From: CAZMVY01 sp964653435
Lineage (GTDB): Bacteria; Planctomycetota; Phycisphaerae; UBA1845; PWPN01
Direction: 5' to 3'
DNA: 64,000 nt
NCBI GenBank assembly: GCA_964653435.1
Contig: CAZZFA010000003.1
Location: 62,001 to 126,000 of the forward strand
In this document: positions 43,689-52,499 of the stretch, piece after piece
Position numbering within the stretch: position 1 is the stretch's first letter
Layout of the letters: each line of letters begins with the position of its first letter
Translations under genes and position numbers: made by a program
The notes under the pieces: generated by a model
The model's input: the letters and a program-made list of their open reading frames with translations, nothing else
Database searches by the model: none
Told to the model about the DNA's origin: nothing

Positions 43689-44723
43689 TCATTCGCGTCT
43701 TTGCGCTGCTTCCAGAAAGGCCTCGATATTCGCCGTCGGCACACCGGGCGGCATGCCGCCGCCGCAGGAGAGAATGATGCGCCTCGTGTCCGTTATGCCG
43801 TCCAGTGCGGCGCGAACGCTCCGGCGTACGTCGTCCGGCGTGCCGGCGGCCAACACATCGCGCGGGGGGATGTTGCCCAGGAGCGTTACGCCGCCGCCGG
43901 TCCGCTGCTTCATTTGCGCCAGCCCGTGCTCGAAGCTGAAGTTGAACAGATTCACGCCGATCGCGGCCAGGTGGGGCGCGCACACGAGGCCGGCCGCGTC
44001 GTTGTGAAAGAACCGCACCTTCGCGTCGATCGCCTGGAAGGCCCGCTTGAGATAGGGCAGCCCGAATTCGACGAGGTCCTCTTCGCCCACGAACCCGATG
44101 ATGTCGTCGAGGATGAAGACGCCGTCGATCGTGGGGAAGCTCGTCGCCTGCAGTTGCAGCCAGTCCACCAGAAACGCGGAGATGTTCTCGAGCAGGGCGT
44201 GCGCGGCGTCCGCGTGCTCGCGAAGGCCCATGAGGAACTCGGTGGTCCCCATCAGGAACGAGGCGATGTTCCACGGTCCCCGGGCGACGGCGAACCGGAT
44301 GGCGTGCCCGGCCGTCTCGATCTCGCCGCGGGCGTGTTGGAGGCGTTTCAGGACGAAAGGCAGCAGGCCGTCCGTGCGAGGGTCCGGCCGGCGAAGCGAC
44401 GAAACGTCCTCGATGCTCTCGATCACCTTGTGCGCGAAGGGCAGATCGTTTTCGGCCCAGGTACATCGCGCGCCGAAGGCGGAGGGCTCCGTGCACATGC
44501 CGTATTCAGCCCAGAAGCCGGGCAGAAAGAGCGCCTGCGGAAAACGTCGGACGGCCGCCAGATTCGCCCGGAGCCACATCGCCTCGGCGCTGTAGTAATC
44601 CATCGTGGAGATGCCGGACCAGCCGGGCAGCCAGGGGCTGTCGATGATGAATCCCACCGGCAGCGGATCGACGGGTTTGCCGTCGATCAGGCTTACCAGC
44701 ATGTCCCACTGTTCGTGCGTCAC
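43689..44723 (-). CDS. UROD superfamily protein
   Basis: The 344-residue protein matches the uroporphyrinogen decarboxylase/methyltransferase superfamily: EQWDMLVSLIDGKPVDPLPVGF at the start and GVTLLGNIPPRDVLAAGTPDDVR near the end. The His-x-Cys pair seen in the protein at 1-897 is absent; the corresponding region has FFHNDAAGLVC. It is therefore probably not a zinc-thiol methyltransferase. The longer in-frame extension to 44963 is low-complexity and is rejected in favour of GTG 44723-44721, behind CAGGGAAAA. It is the first gene of an operon with the sulfatase and is divergent from the ExuT-like transporter. Confidence 0.8.
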   Translation of the reverse strand: MTHEQWDMLVSLIDGKPVDPLPVGFIIDSPWLPGWSGISTMDYYSAEAMWLRANLAAVRRFPQALFLPGFWAEYGMCTEPSAFGARCTWAENDLPFAHKVIESIEDVSSLRRPDPRTDGLLPFVLKRLQHARGEIETAGHAIRFAVARGPWNIASFLMGTTEFLMGLREHADAAHALLENISAFLVDWLQLQATSFPTIDGVFILDDIIGFVGEEDLVEFGLPYLKRAFQAIDAKVRFFHNDAAGLVCAPHLAAIGVNLFNFSFEHGLAQMKQRTGGGVTLLGNIPPRDVLAAGTPDDVRRSVRAALDGITDTRRIILSCGGGMPPGVPTANIEAFLEAAQRRE

Positions 44724-44947
44724 GGCGTTTTCCCTGCGCGGGCGAATCGCCTGCCCGGCCGCACCGGCGGCGCCGGGCCGCGCGGTCGGGGCCTGCGGAA
44801 GGATAACGCGTGGTCGCACGGGCGCACAAGGCGAGTTCCCGGTGCCTTCCTTGACGGGCGTGATGCGCGCGCGGATGATCGGCCCGGGCGGTTGATCCTG
44901 ATTCGGGACCGGCGCGTGCTTCGTGCCGCGCGGATTCGCAGGTCGCG

Positions 44948-46330
44948 ATGATGCGAGATCCACATCTGTCCGATGCCGGCGTGGTCGCCCTGATGCGGCG
45001 CGGGTTGCAGTGGCAACGGCGGAACCTGCGCTGGACCATCGTCGCGCTGCTCACGCTGGTTACGGTGATCAACTACCTCGACCGCAACGCGCTTTCGGTC
45101 GCACAGGTCAGGCTCGAAGATGAACTGGGGATTACGACCGCCCAATACGGTCGTATCGTCTCGGCGTTTCTGGTCGCCTACGGCCTCTTTCATCCCGTCG
45201 CGGGCCGGATCATCGATCGGCTCGGCAGCCGTCTGGGGCTGGCGCTGGCATTCATCTGGTGGTCGGCAGCAAGCATGGGCCATGCCTTCGCGTCAGGGGC
45301 CAGGTCCTTCGCCGCGATGCGGTTTCTGCTGGGCGTGGGCGAATCGGGGAACTTCCCGGCGGCGATCAAGATGGTCGGGGAGTGGTTTCCCGCGAAGGAA
45401 CGCGCGCTGGCTACCGGCATACTCAACGTCGGCACGGGGGTGGGGGCGATGCTGGCGCCTCCCATCGTCGGAGCGGTCATCTACTGGCTTGGATGGCGGG
45501 CGGCGTTCATCCTCACGGGGGCGATCGGCTTCGTGTGGCTGATCCCCTGGGCGATCCTGGGGCGTCGCCCTGACAGGCATCCGCTGATCACGCCGGAGGA
45601 GCTGGCGTACATCCGCGCGGGACAGTCGGCCGAGGTCCCGTTACCCTCGCCGGACGCGCATTCCTCGGAGCCCCCGCGGGGCGTGCTGCGGGAGGCGCTC
45701 GCCCGGCGCGAGCTCTGGGCGCTGATGGCCGCCCGCCTGCTCTCCGACCCGGTCTGGCTCTTCTTCTCGTTCTGGATTCCCAAGTACTTCAAGGCGGAGC
45801 ACGGCTTCGACCTCATGTCGATCGCCCTGTTCACCTGGCTGCCGTTTCTCGCGGCCGACTTCGGCAGCATCGCCGGCGGCTGGTTCTCGTCGTTCTTCGT
45901 CGCGCGCGGCTGGCCGGTCATCACGGCCCGCAAGCTCGCCCTCTGCTGCAGCGCGTCGCTGATGCCGGCGACCATCCTGTCGGTGTACGTCGAGAGCTGG
46001 CAGCTTGCGATTGCCTGCCTCGGCATTGCCGCCTTTGGTCATCAGAGCTGGTCGGCCAGCACGCTCACGTTGCCGGCCGATCTTTTTCCCAGACGCATGG
46101 TCGCTTCCTGTTACGGGTTTGCCGCAATGATGGGCGTCATGGGGGGCGCGGTGTCGCAATGGTATGTGGGCACGCTGATCGAGCGCTTCGGTTATACCCC
46201 CGTCTTCACGGTCGCCGGCTGCCTGCACCCGATCGGCGCGCTCACGGTCCTGCTCTTTGTCCGATCACCCCGCCGCGAGGGGCCGACGCGGGCGCCCGTG
46301 TCCGTCGCCGCCCCGTCGGAACGGCAATAA
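44948..46330 (+). CDS. MFS transporter, ExuT-like hexuronate transporter
   Basis: The 460-residue protein has about twelve transmembrane segments and the anion:cation symporter motifs NYLDRNALSVAQVRLEDELGI, RFLLGVGESGNFPAA and WLGWRAAFILTGAIGF. These match ExuT/GudP-type carriers for galacturonate, glucuronate or glucarate with a proton. A central hydrophilic loop (about residues 215-250) separates two halves of six helices. The start is ATG 44948, with ATG 44951 equally possible. Sugar acid import fits the neighbouring sulfatase and UROD-family genes and the FCD regulator elsewhere in the window. Confidence 0.9.
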   Translation: MMRDPHLSDAGVVALMRRGLQWQRRNLRWTIVALLTLVTVINYLDRNALSVAQVRLEDELGITTAQYGRIVSAFLVAYGLFHPVAGRIIDRLGSRLGLALAFIWWSAASMGHAFASGARSFAAMRFLLGVGESGNFPAAIKMVGEWFPAKERALATGILNVGTGVGAMLAPPIVGAVIYWLGWRAAFILTGAIGFVWLIPWAILGRRPDRHPLITPEELAYIRAGQSAEVPLPSPDAHSSEPPRGVLREALARRELWALMAARLLSDPVWLFFSFWIPKYFKAEHGFDLMSIALFTWLPFLAADFGSIAGGWFSSFFVARGWPVITARKLALCCSASLMPATILSVYVESWQLAIACLGIAAFGHQSWSASTLTLPADLFPRRMVASCYGFAAMMGVMGGAVSQWYVGTLIERFGYTPVFTVAGCLHPIGALTVLLFVRSPRREGPTRAPVSVAAPSERQ

Positions 46331-46418
46331 AGGTCTCTGCCCCGGTCGAATCGGCACGCAATCGCGTGTCGTACCCGCTTCGTCGCGGCGTCGCTTCCGC
46401 CGGGTCCCGCGCCGAGAT

Positions 46419-47978
46419 TCACTTGCTCGTCGTGTCTTTGTATTGCTCGCGGAGCCGCGTCAGTTCCGCCCTGAGCCGTCGAACCGTGTCGGCATACGCC
46501 GGGTCGGCGTGCACGCTGTGCATCTCGCGCGGATCCCTCGCGAGGTCGAACAGCTCCCACTCATCCGTCAACGGGTAGTAGATCAGCTTGTGCTGTTCCG
46601 TCCGTACGCCGTAGTGCGGCGGAACGTGGTGCGGCTTCGGGTATTCGTAGTAGTGATAGTAGAACGTCTTCCGCCAGTCGGGCGGGGCCGTGCCCTTGAG
46701 CAGCGGGACGAGCGAGCGGCCCTGCATCGCGGCGGGCGCGGGGATCCCGGCGATGTCGAGGAAGGTTTCGGCGAAGTCCAGATTGGACACGAGGTGGTCG
46801 TCGACCGATCCGGGCTTTACCGTGCCGGGCCACCGGACGAGCAGCGGCATGCTCAGCGACTCCTCATACATCCACCGCTTGTCGAACCAGCCGTGTTCGC
46901 CGAGATAGAAGCCCTGGTCCGAGCTGTAGACCACGACGGTGTTGTCGGCGAGGCCCGCCTCCTCGAGGTAATCGAGGAGCCGGCCCACGTTTTCATCCAC
47001 CGCCGCGATCACGCGGAGGTAATCCTTGATGTACTGCTGGTACTTCCAGCGCGTGAGGTCGCGGCCGCTCCGCTTCGTCCGGCGGAAATCCTCGGTCCTC
47101 GGGCCGTAGGCATCGTCCCACGCCTTGCGTTGCGCGGGGTCGAGGCGGGCGTACTGGCGTTTCCACATCCGGGCGTCCTCGCTGTCGTCGCCGGGCTCCG
47201 GCGTGATCTTCAGGTCGAAGGCCGGCAGCATGTGCCGGGCGATGGTCATTTCCTGGTCTCGGGCGCCCGAGCAGCGGCCGGCGTAGTCGTCGAAGAGCGT
47301 CGGCGGCTCGGGAATCGTCACGTTCTCGAACAGGTGCAGGTGCCGCGGGGCGGGTTGCCAGGGGCGGTGAGGGGCCTTGTGCTGGCACATCAGCACGAAC
47401 GGCCTGCCCCGGTCGCGCCGATTGCGCAGCCAGTCGATCGCCCGGTCCGTGATGATGTCCGTCACGTATCCCGGTCGCTTCACCGGACCGGCGGCCGTCT
47501 TGAACTCCGGGTTGTAGTACTCACCCTGCCCGGGCAGGATCTCCCAGTAGTCGAACCCGGTCGGGTCGCTGACCAGGTGCCACTTGCCGACGATCGCCGT
47601 CTGGTAGCCGGCTTTCTGCAAGAGCTTCGGAAACGTCTCCTGCGAGCCGTCGAACCGGCACTTGTTGTCCGTGAATCCGTTCAGATGGCTGTACTTCCCG
47701 GTGAGAACGACGGCACGGCTCGGCCCGCAGATCGAGTTGGTGCAGAGGCAGTGGTTGAATCGCATCCCGTTCGCGGCGAGGCGATCGAGCCGGGGTGTCG
47801 GCGCGGAGGCCGACCCGTAGGCGCCGATTGCCTGCACGGCGTGGTCGTCGCTGAAGATGAACAGGATGTTCGGCCGTCGTGCCGGCAGCGGCGCGGTCTG
47901 CCCGGACGCGGCGACCGCGAACATGAAGCCCAGGCACGGTAGCGCCAGAACCAGCGGGCGGAGAGCGAACGGTTTCAT
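46419..47978 (-). CDS. Formylglycine-dependent sulfatase, secreted
   Basis: The 519-residue type I sulfatase has a signal peptide (about residues 1-26) and CGPSRAVVLTG, with Cys84 as the formylglycine precursor. Asp44-Asp45 in IFSDDHAV bind calcium. Further motifs are HLNGFTDN and SDQGFYLGEHGWFDKRW near residue 315, of the iduronate-2-sulfatase/choline sulfatase-like subgroup. The substrate may be a sulfated uronic acid or fucose. ATG 47976-47978 is preceded by GAGGGAAAAA. The gene stands alone, facing the ExuT-like transporter stop. Confidence 0.9.
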   Translation of the reverse strand: MKPFALRPLVLALPCLGFMFAVAASGQTAPLPARRPNILFIFSDDHAVQAIGAYGSASAPTPRLDRLAANGMRFNHCLCTNSICGPSRAVVLTGKYSHLNGFTDNKCRFDGSQETFPKLLQKAGYQTAIVGKWHLVSDPTGFDYWEILPGQGEYYNPEFKTAAGPVKRPGYVTDIITDRAIDWLRNRRDRGRPFVLMCQHKAPHRPWQPAPRHLHLFENVTIPEPPTLFDDYAGRCSGARDQEMTIARHMLPAFDLKITPEPGDDSEDARMWKRQYARLDPAQRKAWDDAYGPRTEDFRRTKRSGRDLTRWKYQQYIKDYLRVIAAVDENVGRLLDYLEEAGLADNTVVVYSSDQGFYLGEHGWFDKRWMYEESLSMPLLVRWPGTVKPGSVDDHLVSNLDFAETFLDIAGIPAPAAMQGRSLVPLLKGTAPPDWRKTFYYHYYEYPKPHHVPPHYGVRTEQHKLIYYPLTDEWELFDLARDPREMHSVHADPAYADTVRRLRAELTRLREQYKDTTSK

Positions 47979-48131
47979 CGTTTTTCCCTCGGGAACGTTT
48001 CCGGCCAAGCGTGGCCGCGGGAATGATACCACGGCCGGCGGCGGCTTCCCACGGGCGGCCGGTGTTCGGACCGTTTCGCTTGCGGCGTCCGGCGGTCAGC
48101 GCGAGCCTGATCCGGGTTCGATGGCGGTCCG

Positions 48132-48929
48132 CTAGGCCCGTCGGGCGCGCCGGCGCCTCGCCTTGCGCAGCTCGTTGAGGTTCCATGCCGCGAGGACGAC
48201 GAGAACCACGGCGAGGAGGGCGAGGGAACCGTAGGTGTGGGCGGCGACGAGGGCGACCAGACGCCGGAGGGCCGCATGGATCTCGCCGCCGTGCCTGCCG
48301 AAGCCCCACTCTTTGGCCAGCGGTACCAGAAGCAGGAGGCCGTTCTGCCACTCGACACGCGCCGCGCGCCAGAAACCGGCGTGCCCGGCGCCGGCCACTG
48401 CTCGCGACGGACTGCGCGGAATCCAGCGCGGGACGTCCTTGAGGTACTCGCGGTAAGGTTCGCCGAATCGCTTGGCAAGGCGGATTTCCTCGAATCGCAC
48501 CGCAAGGTGATACACGATCGCCGCCCAGACGACGGCGATCGGCGCCATCCAGTACAGCCCGCACAGGATGCACAAGGCCCCAAGCCCGGTGATGTTCGCG
48601 ATGTACACCGGGTTTCGGACATAGGCATACGGGCCGGTCGTCGCCAGTCCGCCGTCCTCCTTGAGGCGATATCGGAGGTACTGCTGCGAGCGAATGCGGA
48701 GGGCCCAGGCCGCGCCGAACAGGACCAGGCCGATTGTCCAGTTGACGGCCGTGCTGCTTGATCGGCCCCATGTGGTAAAGAACATGGCGAAGAGAAGAAG
48801 CACGGCAAGAAGCCCGCGGATCTTGAAGCAGAACCCGTACAAAAGGTACTGCCAGCGGGCAGGACCGTCTTCGGCACGTGTGCTTTGGTCCGAGGACGCC
48901 CTCGTGTGTGAGTTGTCAGCGGTAGTCAC
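48132..48929 (-). CDS. Isoprenylcysteine/phospholipid methyltransferase-like membrane protein
   Basis: The 265-residue protein has about five hydrophobic segments and the ICMT/PEMT signature GPYAYVRNPVYIAN, with the C-terminal RFEEIRLAKRFGEPYREY that binds S-adenosylmethionine. Bacterial members methylate phospholipids, prenylated compounds or other lipids; the acceptor is not known here. The start is GTG 48927-48929 with AAAGG upstream at 12 bp. A good promoter lies 165 bp upstream. The C-terminus is basic and may be cytoplasmic. Confidence 0.82.
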   Translation of the reverse strand: MTTADNSHTRASSDQSTRAEDGPARWQYLLYGFCFKIRGLLAVLLLFAMFFTTWGRSSSTAVNWTIGLVLFGAAWALRIRSQQYLRYRLKEDGGLATTGPYAYVRNPVYIANITGLGALCILCGLYWMAPIAVVWAAIVYHLAVRFEEIRLAKRFGEPYREYLKDVPRWIPRSPSRAVAGAGHAGFWRAARVEWQNGLLLLVPLAKEWGFGRHGGEIHAALRRLVALVAAHTYGSLALLAVVLVVLAAWNLNELRKARRRRARRA

Positions 48930-49093
48930 TTGGTTGGTAACCTTTCTGATTCCGGACTTCGCGGCTCGACGAAGCCCGTGGGGTGTGGCTCGCGGAGTCG
49001 GGTCGGCTGCCCCGATGCGGGTCTCAGGGCCGTTGTCATCTTGGCCGTCGCCCCGACAGTCCTGACCGGACGCGGGCCGCCGGCAACTCTATT

Positions 49094-49122
49094 TGTATAG
49101 TCCAAGCAGGGGTCGTTGGCAA
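49094..49122 (-). promoter_or_regulatory. Candidate promoter for the ICMT-like gene
   Basis: On the minus strand TTGCCA (49122-49117) and TATACA (49099-49094) are separated by exactly 17 bp. The transcript leader would be about 160 nt. Nothing else is seen in 48930-49340. Confidence 0.5.
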
Positions 49123-49339
49123 GAAGTCCGATGCGTGTGCGCTGGGCAGAACGGGCACGGCTTGCCAAGGTGCGCCCTGACGCGGCTCGCGCCGATCAGG
49201 CGGCTCCTTCGTCGTTGCGATCCTCAGACGAGTCGGCACGCAATGGCGCGCCCACGAACTGCGTTCCTCACGGTGACCGGCGGCGATACCGCTGCATCGC
49301 CGGATATGCCCGCGAGAGGCGGAGAATCTGCGACGAAAG

Positions 49340-49535
49340 ACGCCAAATCGGCCTTCGGCCGCAACCGGACACCGGCGCGCCGGCCCCCGTCACGCGGAGC
49401 GAAGCGAAGCATCCGCTCCTCTGCGCCACTCCGCCGGATTCTTCGTCGCTGTGCTCCTCCGCATGACGGGTAGCGCTACCGCCGCAGCGCGATACAGGCG
49501 CGCAAGGCATGCAAGAGCTGCGACGAAACACGCTA
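49340..49535 (+). repeat. Dispersed palindromic repeat, copy 3
   Basis: The copy has the same order and orientation as 2235-2400, with AATCGGCCTTCGGCCGCAAC, GAGCGAAGCGAAGCATCCG, GGATTCTTCGTCGCTG and the palindrome GGTAGCGCTACC at 49469-49480. Its far end runs up to the stop of the small gene at 49533. Confidence 0.75.
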
Positions 49536-49844
49536 ATCTGCCACCGCCGCATCGAGCGCCGACACGCTCATCACGGCGTTTCGCAGGACGAAGACTCGCT
49601 GCCGATTCACCCGCACGCCGTGCACCTTCGATTCCAGCACGTACTGCTCCTTGGGGGCGTGGCCCTCATCGCAGTTGTGCACATCGGCGTCGTCGAGCCA
49701 GAATCCCTCCGGGCCGACCGAGCGGAGAGTGCCCACGTACACCACGGGTCCGGCGGTATCCAGTACGACCGCGCGCCCCAGAAGCTCGGTCAGGGGTGAA
49801 TCGCCGCACGGCGTGAAACCCTGTTCGTGGTTGTCCGGCATCAT
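49533..49844 (-). CDS. Small conserved hypothetical protein, Sm-like beta fold possible
   Basis: The 103-residue protein has LLGRAVVLDTAGPVVYVGTL and GFWLDDADVHNCDEG followed by YVLESKVHGVRVNRQRV. This resembles a family of small planctomycete proteins with an Sm- or KOW-like beta barrel; the function is not known. No signal or membrane segment is present. The promoter leaves almost no leader, so the mRNA may be leaderless. It is divergent from the CxxxxCH protein. Confidence 0.75.
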   Translation of the reverse strand: MMPDNHEQGFTPCGDSPLTELLGRAVVLDTAGPVVYVGTLRSVGPEGFWLDDADVHNCDEGHAPKEQYVLESKVHGVRVNRQRVFVLRNAVMSVSALDAAVAD

Positions 49845-49884
49845 GGCGAACCGTATAGTATTCGAGGGTTTTTCACAGGGTCAA
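49831..49884. promoter_or_regulatory. Overlapping divergent promoters
   Basis: Plus strand: TTGTCC (49831-49836) and TATAGT (49854-49859), 17 bp apart. Minus strand: TTGACC (49884-49879) and TACTAT (49860-49855), 18 bp apart. The two -10 boxes overlap, so the genes cannot be transcribed simultaneously from the same DNA. The minus-strand start would be about 4 nt before ATG 49844. Confidence 0.6.
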
Positions 49885-49896
49885 GCGGGTGACGTG

Positions 49897-50979
49897 ATGC
49901 GATGTGCCATGGCGTGGTCGTGCGTGCTCGTGTTTGCGGTCGTCTCGGTGGCGGGTCGCTCGCCCGCGGCGGAACCCGGTGTGGACGCCGCGTACCGGGT
50001 AAGGTCCGATCTTCTCGAGGAGAAAGACGCGGAGGGGCATTACCGGCTGGCGGAATGGTGCCGGCAGCAGGGGCGCTACGACCTGGCGGCGCGGGAGGCT
50101 CGCAAGGTGCTTGCGGTCGAGCCGAAGCACGAGCGGGCGGCGGCTCTGCTGAGAATGGCGGAGCGCAGACTGCGGGAGCAGGCAGCCTCGGCGCCGTCGA
50201 GCCGCCCGGCCGGTCCGGCATCGAGCCCCCTTCTGAGCGACGCGGACGTGCAGAAACTGCGCTGGGGCGAACTGCTGGCGACCCAATCGGGCGCCGTCGA
50301 GCCGGTTCGCGTGGAGTTCGCGAAGGGCTTTGGCGAGAAGTTCCTGAGCGACCTGGCGAAGGATGCGGAGCGGGAGCGCTTCCGGCGGGCGCAGGCCCCC
50401 GAGAAGTTTCAGATGGTGATCGCCGCTGCCGGCAGCGTCGATGCGGCCCGTGCGAAGTATGCGGATGAGATCCGGATCGTGGAGGATCCCGCGGTCTTCC
50501 GGGAGTTCCGGCGGGTTGTGCTCCCCGAGGTCATGAAGGGCTGCGCGACCCCCTCCTGTCACGGCGGTTCGGTGAGCAAGGGGTTCCGTCTCGTCAATGA
50601 GCCTCGTCGCCCCACGCAGAGTCTGTACACGAACTTCTTTATCCTTCAGTGGGCAACAGGCAGGAACGGCCGGCCCGTGATCGATCGCAAGGACCCGGAG
50701 GGAAGCCTTCTTCTGCAATACCTCCTGCCGGCCGACGAGGCGCAGGTGAGCCATCCGCCCGCACAGGTGCCCGTCAAGCCGATGGTGCGCGGCCGCAATG
50801 ACCGTACCTACCGCGCGATTCTCGAGTGGATCAGGAGGCTTCGTCCTTTTCGTGACGGACGCTCCGATTACGGCATCCGGTATGGGGGCGCTGAGCCACC
50901 GCCGGCCAGTCGGCCCGCCACCCGCAACGCGGGGGGCGCGATGCGACCGGGTTCCGGTGCGGGCAACGGGAGCCAGTGA
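49897..50979 (+). CDS. Secreted protein with CxxxxCH haem-like motif and TPR-like N-terminus
   Basis: The 360-residue protein has a signal peptide (about residues 1-25). A short helical, TPR-like region follows (28-100), then a C-terminal domain with KGCATPSCHGGS. Cys216, Cys221 and His222 form Cys-x4-Cys-His, a variant of the CxxCH haem c motif seen in planctomycete cytochrome-like proteins. I saw no second haem motif. A candidate distal ligand cannot be identified. ATG 49897 is preceded by GGGTGA. Its stop is 3 bp before the next gene, so they form an operon. Confidence 0.75.
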   Translation: MRCAMAWSCVLVFAVVSVAGRSPAAEPGVDAAYRVRSDLLEEKDAEGHYRLAEWCRQQGRYDLAAREARKVLAVEPKHERAAALLRMAERRLREQAASAPSSRPAGPASSPLLSDADVQKLRWGELLATQSGAVEPVRVEFAKGFGEKFLSDLAKDAERERFRRAQAPEKFQMVIAAAGSVDAARAKYADEIRIVEDPAVFREFRRVVLPEVMKGCATPSCHGGSVSKGFRLVNEPRRPTQSLYTNFFILQWATGRNGRPVIDRKDPEGSLLLQYLLPADEAQVSHPPAQVPVKPMVRGRNDRTYRAILEWIRRLRPFRDGRSDYGIRYGGAEPPPASRPATRNAGGAMRPGSGAGNGSQ

Positions 50980-50982
50980 ACC

Positions 50983-51750
50983 GTGCTGTACCTCGCCGCC
51001 GGTATTCCCGTTGCCGTGATTGCCGCTTGGTGGTGGCGGCGCGAGGCGGACCGCACGGCCCGGTTGCGCCGGTGCGCCCAGGAACGACGACTGCGTTTCA
51101 GCCGGCACGACATCCTGGACGTGCATCAACGCTACGGCGCGCTCGCGCTCATGCGGCTCGGTCATTCGCGCCGCGCGTGGGACACGTTCTTCGGCATGCA
51201 CGAGCACGGGGTGTGGCTGGGCTTCTTCGATTGCTGCGACCTGGGGTTCGCGGCGGATCGTCTTGCGATACGCCGCTGCGTCGCCACGCTGGAGACTCAC
51301 ACGGGCCTGGAGGCCGTCTGTCTGCCCGCCGCGGTCGCATTACGCGAGCCGAGCTTCTTCCGTACGGCGATCGACTATCTCGGCTTCAGGCCGGTTCTTG
51401 CGGCGCTGCCGACCGGAACGGACATGCCGGGCGCACCGTGCCCGGCGGGCTCAGGCGGGGGGAAGGCCGCTGACGGGCTGCGCGACGCGGGCTCGGGGCG
51501 ATCCGGCTCGCCCGGTTCGCACGTCCTGTACGTGCGCCGTCCGTCTGCGGCGCATTCGCCGGTGGTCGCGAGGCTCCTGTGCGCCGTCGCCCGGTATCCG
51601 GACGACTGGGCCTGGGAGCTTGGCGAAGAGGTCCTCGCGGCGGTACGCACGCTGCCCGCAAGGGAGTCGGCTTGCGGCGTCATCTCCGGCATGCTCGATG
51701 CGGTCGCCGACGTGGCCGCGCGGCTGAGGGAGCCGTTGCCGGGCGAGTGA
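50983..51750 (+). CDS. Hypothetical protein with N-terminal membrane anchor
   Basis: The 255-residue protein has one N-terminal hydrophobic helix (residues 2-18, followed by RR), then a globular cytoplasmic-looking region rich in arginine and alanine. I found no catalytic motif. HDILDVHQRYGALALMRLGH and FFDCCDLGFA are the most distinctive stretches. Starts with GTG 50983, 3 bp after the stop of the CxxxxCH protein, so co-translation is likely. It may assist that protein at the membrane; this is inference from position only. Confidence 0.65.
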   Translation: MLYLAAGIPVAVIAAWWWRREADRTARLRRCAQERRLRFSRHDILDVHQRYGALALMRLGHSRRAWDTFFGMHEHGVWLGFFDCCDLGFAADRLAIRRCVATLETHTGLEAVCLPAAVALREPSFFRTAIDYLGFRPVLAALPTGTDMPGAPCPAGSGGGKAADGLRDAGSGRSGSPGSHVLYVRRPSAAHSPVVARLLCAVARYPDDWAWELGEEVLAAVRTLPARESACGVISGMLDAVADVAARLREPLPGE

Positions 51751-51940
51751 TGCGTCGCTCCGTTTGGCGGGCGGGCAAGCCTGCCGCGAGGGCGTCACGC
51801 GGCTCGCGCGGCCGTGTGCACCCGGTGCGGGTGCTCGCCGGCGCCGGGCGGTGGGCCTGCGCCGGGCTCGAAATGTTTTCGGCGGGGTGCGGTTCGCAGG
51901 ACCGTGATACATGCCGCGATTGCCGGGAGTCGAGAGGGGC

Positions 51941-51968
51941 TTGCAAAGGTGGTGTGCGTTTGTAGAAT
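51941..51968 (+). promoter_or_regulatory. Promoter for the RRM protein
   Basis: TTGCAA (51941-51946) and TAGAAT (51963-51968) are 16 bp apart, giving a leader of about 95 nt. Long leaders are common for cold-regulated RNA-binding proteins. No gene is seen elsewhere in 51751-52070. Confidence 0.6.
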
Positions 51969-52070
51969 CCCGGCGGTCGACTGTCCGACAGGCTGCTGGC
52001 TGGTTGTCCGCGGGTGGTGTCCTCGCGGCGCCAATGGCCGTCGCAGTCTGGTTCGTCGGGAGCCTGTGCG

Positions 52071-52343
52071 ATGACGAATATCTATGTGGGGAACCTGCCC
52101 TTTCAGACCACCGAGGAAGAACTCACCAAACTCTTTGCGGCCTATGGTGCGGTGGACAAGGTGTCGGTCGTTACGGATCGTGCGACAGGCCGTTCCCGCG
52201 GCTTCGCCTTCGTTGAGATGTCCGACGACGCCGCCGCGAAGTCGGCGATCGACGCCGTGAACGGGATGGAGCTGAACGGGCGCGTGCTGACGGTCAACGT
52301 GGCGCGGCCCAAGACGGAACATCGCGGCGGCGGTCGTCGTTGA
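52071..52343 (+). CDS. RRM-domain RNA-binding protein
   Basis: The 90-residue protein is a single RRM: RNP2 is IYVGNL (near residue 4) and RNP1 is RGFAFVEM (near residue 44), followed by a short basic RGGGRR tail. This matches the cyanobacterial/planctomycete Rbp family, which bind RNA and are often cold-induced. ATG 52071 has GGGAG upstream; a longer frame from 52014 is not supported by conserved sequence. Cytoplasmic. It is transcribed alone with its own promoter. Confidence 0.93.
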   Translation: MTNIYVGNLPFQTTEEELTKLFAAYGAVDKVSVVTDRATGRSRGFAFVEMSDDAAAKSAIDAVNGMELNGRVLTVNVARPKTEHRGGGRR

Positions 52344-52499
52344 CGGCAACTGCCTCGATGGCGAGGGACCGCCGGCCCGCCCGACGCGTGTTTCAGAGTT
52401 TGCGCGCCACTTCGGCCCGGCCGTGCACCAGGCGCGCCCGGGCCGCCTGACACAGTGCCGCTTTCGGTGCGAGAGTCCTGTCGGTTTCCAGTCCGGTAG

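Noticed and set aside
43689..44963. Longer UROD-family start at 44963
   Set aside because: The extension is proline/arginine-rich and overlaps the transporter start on the other strand. GTG 44723 begins the conserved domain.
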